DNA of 5,108 nt from contig MGJB01000013.1 in the NCBI GenBank assembly GCA_001794055.1, positions 1 through 5,108 on the forward strand, read 5' to 3'. Below, piece after piece: positions 1 to 5,108 of this stretch. Origin of the DNA: Candidatus Yanofskybacteria bacterium RIFCSPHIGHO2_01_FULL_41_26. GTDB lineage: Bacteria > Patescibacteria > Paceibacteria > 2-02-FULL-40-12 > GWA2-44-9. How positions within the stretch are numbered: the stretch's first letter is position 1; each line of letters opens with the position of its first letter. Below the pieces are notes generated by a model. That model was not told where the DNA came from and searched no databases. It was given only the letters and a program-made list of their open reading frames with translations. Both the position numbers and the translations under genes were made by a program.

Positions 1-1
1 T

Positions 2-208
2 ATGTCAACAGAGAACAAAATAGGCAAAAATATCAAGAAACTCCGCACAGCGCAGGAGCTGTCCCAAGATCGGCTATCCAAACTAGCCGATGTTTCCTAT
101 AACTCAATTATCAAGCTAGAAACTGGCGGAATACTCAACCCGACCATTGAAACCTTGCAGAAAATCAGCAAAGCCCTAGGTGTTTCGGTTGATGATTTAA
201 TCAAATAA
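2..208 (+). CDS. XRE-family helix-turn-helix regulator (controller-like)
   Basis: This 68-residue protein is essentially one HTH_3/XRE (Cro/CI-type) DNA-binding domain. The scan helix begins at the LSQDRL stretch (residues 20-25), the putative recognition helix covers about residues 32-40 (ending KLETG), and the C-terminal helices carry the family-typical pattern LQKISKALGVSVDDLIK (52-68). There is no ligand-binding or dimerisation extension, so it resembles small controller proteins of restriction-modification systems and single-domain plasmid or phage regulators. The ATG at base 2 fits the usual N-terminus of such proteins, but only one base of upstream sequence is visible, so a slightly longer start cannot be excluded and its ribosome site cannot be judged. 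The stop lies 5 bases before hsdR, which points to co-transcription and a role in controlling the restriction genes (inference). Its operator would lie upstream of the window. The family assignment is secure; the regulatory target is not shown. Confidence 0.93.
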   Translation: MSTENKIGKNIKKLRTAQELSQDRLSKLADVSYNSIIKLETGGILNPTIETLQKISKALGVSVDDLIK

Positions 209-213
209 GTTTT

Positions 214-2718
214 ATGCAAAAAGAAGCCAAAGCTAGAATCAAAATAAATAATTTACTCCAAGATTCCGGCTGGAGGTTTTTTGATGACGAAAAAGGCAAA
301 GCAAACATTGTCTTGGAGAACAATACCAAAATCACCAAAAAAGCGATTGACGAATTTGGCAGTGATTTTGAAAAAACACAAGGAGGATTTATTGATTTCC
401 TCTTGCTCGATGAAAAAGGATTTCCACTCGTTGTATTGGAGGCAAAATCAGAAGACAAAGATCCTCTCGACGGTAAAGAGCAAGCTCGCCGTTACGCACA
501 ATCGCAAAATACTCGCTTTATTATTCTTTCAAACGGAAATCTACACTATTTTTGGGATTTGGAGCGAGGTAATCCGTCCGTTATCACTACTTTCCCGACT
601 GGCGAATCACTAAAGCATTTTGAGGCATTCAAACCTAGCTTCGCAACGCTCGCCGAGGAAAAAGTAGAGAGTGATTATATCGTCCTCACTCAAAATCCGA
701 ATTATCAAAAAGACCCTCGCTGGGCAGATGAGACGCAAAGAGGTGAGCTTACGAGAGAACAAGACCTAAAGTTTCTGCGCCCTTATCAACTTTCCGCAAT
801 TCACGCTTTACAAAAATCCGCCAAAGAAGGACGAGATCGCTATTTATTTGAAATGGCGACTGGTACAGGCAAAACGCTAATTTCCGGTGCAGTTATAAAA
901 TTGTTTCTGAAAAGCGGAAATGCTAAACGAATTTTGTTTTTAGTAGATCGGTTGGAACTGGAAGATCAAGCATGGAAAAACTTTGTCCGTTATCTTAAAA
1001 ATGATTTTACTTGTGCTATCTACAAAGAAAACAAGGACGACTGGCGCAAAGCTGAAATTGTTGTTTCTACTGTGCAGAGCTTGTCGTTCAATAATAAATA
1101 CAAAAAACTATTTTCGCCAACTGACTTTGATCTCGTTATTTCTGATGAAGCGCACCGCTCCATTGGCGGGAATAGTCGAGCAGTTTTTGAATACTTTGTC
1201 GGCTATAAACTTGGGCTTACGGCAACGCCGAAAGATTATCTCAAAAACATTGACCCGATGAAAATAAGCGAGAAAGACCCGCGCGCTTGGGAACGCCGCC
1301 AGCTTTTAGACACCTACACAACTTTTGGCTGTGAATCCGGCGAGCCAACCTTCCGTTATAGCTTGCTTGACGGTGTAAAAGACGGCTTTCTTGTCAATCC
1401 AATTGTCGCTGACGCGCGAACAGAAATCACCACCGAACTTTTGAGCGAAAAGGGTTATTCTTTGATGGTAGAAAACGAGGAGGGTGTTGAAGAAGAACAA
1501 ACCTTTTTCCAAAAAGATTTTGAGCGCAAATTCTTTTCTGAAAAAACCAATCAAATCTTTTGCAAAACCTTTTTGGAAAATGCACTCAATGACCCAATAA
1601 GTGGCGAGATTGGCAAGGGTATTGTTTTTTGTGTTAGCCAAAAACACGCTTCCAAAGTTACCCAAATTCTTAATCAATTTGCCGATCAACTTTGGCCCGG
1701 CAAATATAATTCCGATTTTGCCCTGCAAATCACCTCAAACATTCCCGACGCACAGCAATTTCCTATCAATTTTGCGAATAATAATCTCAACGGACAAACA
1801 AAGTGGCTTGCGGGCTATAAATCAAGCAAAACTAGAATTTGCGTTACTGTCGGAATGATGACAACTGGCTACGATTGCCAAGATGTGTTGAACCTCTGCA
1901 TGATGCGCCCGATTTTTTCTCCAACTGATTTTATCCAGATCAAAGGGCGTGGTACACGCAAATACTCGTTCGGCTATAAAGACGCAGACAATGAAATAAC
2001 AACGGCAGAAAAGGCAACTTTCAAACTTTTTGATTTCTTTGCCAACTGCGAATACTTTGAGGAGAAATATAACTACGACCAAGTTATTAAACTTCCAATC
2101 AAAACTGGAACAGGCACGAATGGCGGAGATGGCGTCGATATTGATGAAATAAATATTTTCAATCCCGACCCGCTCAAAACGTTTTCCGAAAAAGCCGTCG
2201 GCCTTGCCGGTATGAAAGTGGATTGGAAGTTTTTTGATAAATTTGAGGCCGTTATTAAAAATGATCCTATTGCCAAAGAGAAATACGAGCAGGGTGATAT
2301 TCGTGGCGTTGAGGAATATGTGAAGGACGAAATTTTTGATAAGCCAGAAGATTATTTCAATTTGGAGAAACTCCGAAAATCTATCAAGGCAGATCGCCGC
2401 GTCAGTTTGAAAGAATTTATTGAAAAAATCTTTGGCGGAATAACAGCGTTCAAATCAAAAGACGAACTACTAGAAGAAGAATTTGAAAAGTTTGTTGCCA
2501 TTCTCAAGCCGGACAGCAAGCATATTTTACCGATCAAAAATTATCTCAAGGCGTATATCACCGACCCCGAAATCCGCGACATCGTGGAAACAAAAGAGTA
2601 TTCGCGCTTCGCCACCAATCCAAAGGTTACAATGAAAGATTTCAAGGAATTAAACGGCTATCGTGAAATTGTGCCGGAATATGTGAAAGATTATGTTTCG
2701 CTCAACGCGTTCATGTAA
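214..2718 (+). CDS. hsdR: Type I restriction enzyme, R subunit (EcoEI-type HsdR)
   Basis: An 834-residue restriction and ATP-driven DNA translocase subunit, close in length to EcoEI R. Visible domains in order are as follows. The HSDR_N nuclease domain is at about 1-130, with a complete PD-(D/E)xK site: D61, E76-A77-K78, and the RecB-like Q90-xxx-Y94. The first RecA-like helicase lobe has LRPYQ (188-192), Walker A ATGTGKT (215-221), the DEAH box (311-314) and the TATP motif (336-339). The second lobe has motif IV GIVFC (469-473), motif V around TTGYDC (550-555) and motif VI QIKGRGTRK (575-583). An EcoEI_R_C-type C-terminal domain spans about 670-830. No catalytic residue is missing, so the subunit looks active. 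The protein is expected to act only in complex with the methylase/specificity subunit. The ATG at 214 is the first in frame after the preceding gene's stop, and the sequence from there aligns with the family N-terminus. No Shine-Dalgarno sequence precedes it, so translational coupling to the regulator gene 5 bases upstream is likely. It sits directly before the methylase gene. Confidence 0.97.
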   Translation: MQKEAKARIKINNLLQDSGWRFFDDEKGKANIVLENNTKITKKAIDEFGSDFEKTQGGFIDFLLLDEKGFPLVVLEAKSEDKDPLDGKEQARRYAQSQNTRFIILSNGNLHYFWDLERGNPSVITTFPTGESLKHFEAFKPSFATLAEEKVESDYIVLTQNPNYQKDPRWADETQRGELTREQDLKFLRPYQLSAIHALQKSAKEGRDRYLFEMATGTGKTLISGAVIKLFLKSGNAKRILFLVDRLELEDQAWKNFVRYLKNDFTCAIYKENKDDWRKAEIVVSTVQSLSFNNKYKKLFSPTDFDLVISDEAHRSIGGNSRAVFEYFVGYKLGLTATPKDYLKNIDPMKISEKDPRAWERRQLLDTYTTFGCESGEPTFRYSLLDGVKDGFLVNPIVADARTEITTELLSEKGYSLMVENEEGVEEEQTFFQKDFERKFFSEKTNQIFCKTFLENALNDPISGEIGKGIVFCVSQKHASKVTQILNQFADQLWPGKYNSDFALQITSNIPDAQQFPINFANNNLNGQTKWLAGYKSSKTRICVTVGMMTTGYDCQDVLNLCMMRPIFSPTDFIQIKGRGTRKYSFGYKDADNEITTAEKATFKLFDFFANCEYFEEKYNYDQVIKLPIKTGTGTNGGDGVDIDEINIFNPDPLKTFSEKAVGLAGMKVDWKFFDKFEAVIKNDPIAKEKYEQGDIRGVEEYVKDEIFDKPEDYFNLEKLRKSIKADRRVSLKEFIEKIFGGITAFKSKDELLEEEFEKFVAILKPDSKHILPIKNYLKAYITDPEIRDIVETKEYSRFATNPKVTMKDFKELNGYREIVPEYVKDYVSLNAFM

Positions 2719-2724
2719 AAAATT

Positions 2725-4614
2725 ATGTTAAACCAAGACACCAAACGAAAAATTGATTCCGCCCGCCAGATTTTGGTCGGTAAAGTGCCGGACCCAAAAG
2801 CACAAGTTGAACAAATCACTACCGCCATGATTTACAAATTCATGGACGATATGGATAAGGGCGCGCAAGAACTTGGCGGCAAAGCGCGCTTTTTTACCAA
2901 TGGCTACGAAAAATATGCTTGGACAAAACTAATGGATTCAAAGGTCGGCGGACAAGATCGTTTGAACCTCTACGTTGAAGCAATCACGACCTTGAGCCAA
3001 AACCCTCACTTACCGCAATTATTCCGAGATATTTTCAAGGACGCTTTCCTGCCATACCGCGACCCAGAAACTTTGAATTTGTTTTTGAAAACGATAAACG
3101 GCTTTACCTATGACCACAGCGAGGACTTGGGCGACGCTTTTGAATATCTGCTTTCTATACTTGGATCGCAAGGCGATGCCGGACAATTTCGCACCCCCCG
3201 CCATATTATTGACTTCATTGTTTCAATCGTTGATCCGAGAAAAAACGAAACGATTCTCGATCCGGCTTGTGGCACGGCAGGATTTTTGATTTCGGCGTAC
3301 AAACACATCTTGGCACAAAACCACAATAAACCACTGACGCCAGATGAAAAGAAAAAATTGATGGAAAATCTTGTCGGCTACGATATTTCGCCAGACATGG
3401 TGCGATTGTCGCGGGTTAATATGTATCTACACGGCTTCCCTGAACCAAAAATTTACGAATACGATACGCTGACCAGTGAGGATAGATGGGATGAACACGC
3501 TAGCATAATAATGGCAAATCCTCCCTTTATGACGCCAAAGGGAGGCATCAAACCGCATAAAAGATTTGCAATTAAAACCAAAAGAGCAGAGGCGTTATTT
3601 GTTGATTATCTCATAGAACACCTAAACGCTAATGGACGTGCCGCTATTATTGTTCCAGACGGGATTGTTAATAATAAAAGTTTTACCCATTTAAGAAAAT
3701 TTGTCATTGAAAGTGGATTGTACGCGGTAGTATCTTTGCACCAGTATGTTTTTAAGCCGTATGCAGGTGCAAAAACTTGTATTCTATTTTTTGATAAATC
3801 CCTAAAAGGTAATTCTGGTAACATACTTTTTGCCGATATTGAAAACGACGGACTTCAAAAAGGAGTTCAAAGATCGAAAATTGAAAAAGATGATTTGCCA
3901 GAGTTGACACGCCTGCTCATTGATTTTAAAAAATCAGATAAATCTTCGTCGATTGATATCAAAAAGTATCAAGTAAATGCGACTATAACAAATCTTAATA
4001 CGCTAGATAAGGATATTTATTATCATTACATAGACCAATTAACGCTTTTCCCAAATACATACATTTACAAAAATTCAGTTGCTGTTAATACGAAAAAAGC
4101 TATCCGGGTGTCTGATGTTTTTACAATTAAAAAAGGTACTCTCCAAAGCACTAAAGCTGTTCCAGGCCAATATAGATTTATAACTGCATCTGACGAATAT
4201 CTTACGCATGAGGAATTTACCCACGAGAAAGAAGCCATAATTATTGCTGTCGCGGCGGGCGGTTCATTGGGTAAAGTTCAGTATGTAAACGAAAAATTTA
4301 TCGTAAGTGATCTATGTTTTATTTTAACTCCAAAAAAGAAAGCCCAATCAGATTTACTATTTTATCTCTATTATTTTAAAAGTATTAGAGTGCCACTTGT
4401 TAGATTGTTAGCAAAAGGCGTTAGCAAACAATCAATTAACAAAACCGATTTTGCCAACTTATTAATCGACGATTTCAGCACAAATCAGCAAAAAGAAATA
4501 GGAAGTATTGTTAGGACTACCCGCGACAAGATTTCAGAACATCAAAAAAAGATACAGGCACTTGAGGATGAATTAATTATTTCTATCAATGCGATCAGAA
4601 AAAACGGTGATTGA
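2725..4614 (+). CDS. hsdM: HsdM adenine methyltransferase fused to a single HsdS recognition domain
   Basis: A 629-residue protein joining modification and specificity functions. Residues about 8-130 form the helical HsdM_N region. The N6-adenine methylase core follows: FRTPRHI (155-161) precedes the SAM-binding motif I DPACGTAGF (179-187), motif II surrounds GYDISPDM (218-225), and the catalytic NPPF is at 265-268. The methylase fold appears to end by about 400-420. Residues about 457-625 look like one HsdS (Methylase_S) half-module. They start with IRVSDVFTIKKG (460-471), include AAGGSLGKV (510-518), and carry the family signature GVSKQSINKTDF (565-576). A Gln/Lys-rich predicted coiled coil follows (about 587-625), the conserved spacer helix of S subunits. 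A full S subunit has two such modules; here there is one, so dimerisation is expected. The gene begins 6 bases after hsdR with no Shine-Dalgarno sequence. It ends at TGA (4612-4614), which shows that TGA is a stop here. G+C falls sharply part-way through the gene. Methylase identity is near certain; the recognition domain is recognised from motifs only. Confidence 0.94.
   Translation: MLNQDTKRKIDSARQILVGKVPDPKAQVEQITTAMIYKFMDDMDKGAQELGGKARFFTNGYEKYAWTKLMDSKVGGQDRLNLYVEAITTLSQNPHLPQLFRDIFKDAFLPYRDPETLNLFLKTINGFTYDHSEDLGDAFEYLLSILGSQGDAGQFRTPRHIIDFIVSIVDPRKNETILDPACGTAGFLISAYKHILAQNHNKPLTPDEKKKLMENLVGYDISPDMVRLSRVNMYLHGFPEPKIYEYDTLTSEDRWDEHASIIMANPPFMTPKGGIKPHKRFAIKTKRAEALFVDYLIEHLNANGRAAIIVPDGIVNNKSFTHLRKFVIESGLYAVVSLHQYVFKPYAGAKTCILFFDKSLKGNSGNILFADIENDGLQKGVQRSKIEKDDLPELTRLLIDFKKSDKSSSIDIKKYQVNATITNLNTLDKDIYYHYIDQLTLFPNTYIYKNSVAVNTKKAIRVSDVFTIKKGTLQSTKAVPGQYRFITASDEYLTHEEFTHEKEAIIIAVAAGGSLGKVQYVNEKFIVSDLCFILTPKKKAQSDLLFYLYYFKSIRVPLVRLLAKGVSKQSINKTDFANLLIDDFSTNQQKEIGSIVRTTRDKISEHQKKIQALEDELIISINAIRKNGD
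4093..4605 (+). other. Target-recognition domain (half HsdS) within the methylase gene
   Basis: This stretch encodes residues about 457-627 of the fused methylase. It matches a single Methylase_S repeat: a recognition subdomain beginning VSDVFTIKKG, a central beta-rich part, the G-x-x-x-Q-x-x-I-x-x-x-x-F element at 565-576, and a C-terminal helix rich in K, E and Q. In type I and BcgI-like enzymes each such module reads one half of a bipartite site. The boundaries are approximate, and the half-site specificity cannot be read from the sequence. Confidence 0.82.
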
Positions 4615-4618
4615 ATAA

Positions 4619-4798
4619 ATGGAATATAAACTTATGACTTTACTTGAGCTAATAAAAGACGGATTGAAAGAGGAGGATAAAAAAATTGTCTCGCAATTGG
4701 ATTTTAAAAAATCCGACGATGAGATTATATCCGACATGATTAAATCGGGTTTTCTTAATTTTGAGTATGCCGAAAAAGATGATAAAAAAACTCACTAA
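4619..4798 (+). CDS. Small hypothetical protein, 59 residues
   Basis: Not recognised. The frame opens with ATG 4 bases after the methylase stop and ends at TAA 4796-4798, giving 59 residues. The protein is highly charged (many K, D and E), lacks cysteine and any hydrophobic membrane segment, and looks mostly helical: LMTLLELIKDGLKEED (5-20) could form an amphipathic helix, followed by a second helical part around DDEIISDMIKSGF (33-45). A second in-frame ATG at 4634 is an alternative start; neither has a clear Shine-Dalgarno sequence. Its last 20 bases overlap the start of the ATPase gene, so the two are probably translationally coupled. The tight position between the methylase and the ATPase, with no other open frame accounting for this segment, favours a real gene. 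A partner or regulator of the ATPase is one possibility, by position only. A chance open frame remains possible at this length. Confidence 0.68.
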   Translation: MEYKLMTLLELIKDGLKEEDKKIVSQLDFKKSDDEIISDMIKSGFLNFEYAEKDDKKTH

Positions 4799-5108
4799 AC
4801 TAAATAATGTTTTTTCGTACTCGTTTTTTGATTGGGACAAAATCAACTTTGTTACTTTTGTTGATAATGAGGGAAATCAAAAAACGCGTGATGGCCATTT
4901 TGTAAAAAATAATGTTATTTTTTCGGAAAATGCCAATGGAAAATCAAAACTGGTAGATATTTTTAAGTCGCTCGATGGGCGAGATAAAACAGTTGAAAAA
5001 CACAGAGATCATAAATCAGAAGAGCAGGAAGCAAAAATAATTTTAGACGACGATTCTGAAATTGATTTTTCTGGAACGGCTTGGTCAAATGAAAATCTGA
5101 AAAGTAAG
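4779..5108 (+). CDS. AAA_13-type ATPase (RloC/PrrC-like), N-terminal part; cut by window end
   Basis: The frame opens at ATG 4779 and stays open for 110 codons to the last base, so the gene is incomplete at its 3' end. Residues 44-65 carry a P-loop in the context typical of AAA_13/RloC/PrrC ATPases: N-N-V-I-F, then SENANGKSK (49-57), then L-V-D-I-F-K-S-L. The following part (DGRDK at 66-70, KIILDDDSEIDF at 86-97, then TAWS at 100-103) resembles the segment after the P-loop in many AAA_13 proteins, where a beta-hairpin ending in an AWS-like motif precedes the next conserved block. The family is SMC/ABC-like and includes RloC and PrrC, anticodon nucleases linked to type I restriction loci, as well as ATPases of unknown effector. 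The nuclease or other effector region would lie beyond the window, so the activity is undetermined. The first glycine of the classical Walker A is serine here (S49). The gene overlaps the small upstream gene by 20 bases and shares its low G+C. No strong ribosome site is visible. Confidence 0.8.
   Translation, partial: MIKKLTKLNNVFSYSFFDWDKINFVTFVDNEGNQKTRDGHFVKNNVIFSENANGKSKLVDIFKSLDGRDKTVEKHRDHKSEEQEAKIILDDDSEIDFSGTAWSNENLKSK

Noticed and set aside
281..613. 110-codon + strand open frame in another phase of hsdR
   Set aside because: It overlaps the nuclease domain, whose catalytic residues D61, E76 and K78 are all in the main frame; the alternative frame gives a low-complexity K/S/L-rich product with no domain.
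1306..1728. 140-codon open frame on the - strand inside hsdR
   Set aside because: It lies wholly opposite a complete, motif-rich hsdR. Its translation shows no family motif and is the kind of open frame expected opposite AT-rich coding sequence.
3922..3935. 14-base perfect inverted repeat GATTTTAAAAAATC, also found at 4700-4713
   Set aside because: Both copies encode the same peptide DFKKSD in frame within coding sequence. A short A/T palindrome of this kind is likely by chance at about 32% G+C; it has no position suited to an operator or terminator.
4612..4614. TGA read as glycine (code 25), as in some CPR lineages
   Set aside because: Reading through adds only four codons (I, N, G, I) before a TAA at 4627-4629, and the recognisable S-domain coiled coil has already ended, so TGA acts as a normal stop.
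4671..4676. AGGAGG as a ribosome binding site for an additional start
   Set aside because: The nearest downstream candidates are ATT 4685 (in frame with the small gene, but it would remove a third of it) and TTG 4686 (closed by a stop after 17 codons). It is better explained as coding sequence.
4649..4846. 65-codon - strand open frame opposite the small gene and the ATPase start
   Set aside because: The product is dominated by F/I/K from the complement of A/T-rich codons. The + strand frames here are better supported: one has a recognisable ATPase motif and both fit the operon spacing.
4619..5108. A separate hsdS subunit downstream of hsdM
   Set aside because: Neither frame in this stretch has TRD or coiled-coil features; one is a 59-residue unknown and the other carries a P-loop.

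Overview
This window is a bacterial restriction-modification / defence locus. Every recognisable gene is on the + strand, and the genes are packed end to end with no intergenic region longer than 6 bases. Layout: (1) 2-208, a small XRE-family helix-turn-helix regulator; (2) 214-2718, a complete EcoEI-type HsdR restriction/translocase subunit; (3) 2725-4614, a HsdM DNA adenine methyltransferase with one HsdS-type target-recognition domain fused to its C-terminus; (4) 4619-4798, an unrecognised 59-residue protein; (5) 4779 to the window end, the first 110 codons of an AAA_13-type (RloC/PrrC-like) ATPase that runs off the edge.

The genes read as one transcriptional unit whose promoter lies upstream of base 1; I see no internal promoter or terminator. 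The regulator probably sets the expression of the system. HsdR and the fused HsdM-S protein should form the restriction complex: the M part methylates adenine, the fused recognition domain chooses the site, and HsdR translocates and cuts unmodified DNA. With one recognition domain per methylase chain and no separate hsdS in view, two chains should pair and read an interrupted palindrome. The ATPase at the 3' end resembles the N-terminus of proteins often linked to type I systems (the restriction-linked RloC and the anticodon nuclease PrrC), so it may be a second, back-up defence layer. Its effector part is outside the window.

Base composition is not uniform. By hand count, the regulator, hsdR and the first half of the methylase are about 42-47% G+C. 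From roughly 3,550-3,660, inside the methylase gene just after its NPPF motif, composition falls to about 33%, and it stays near 31% through the small gene and the ATPase. This suggests a mosaic locus with a recombination joint inside the methylase.

Host: a bacterium using TGA as a stop (4612-4614), with moderately AT-rich DNA, very tight gene spacing and no clear Shine-Dalgarno sequence before the four starts whose upstream DNA is visible. This would fit an uncultivated Patescibacteria/CPR-type genome among others, but the sequence does not settle the taxon.
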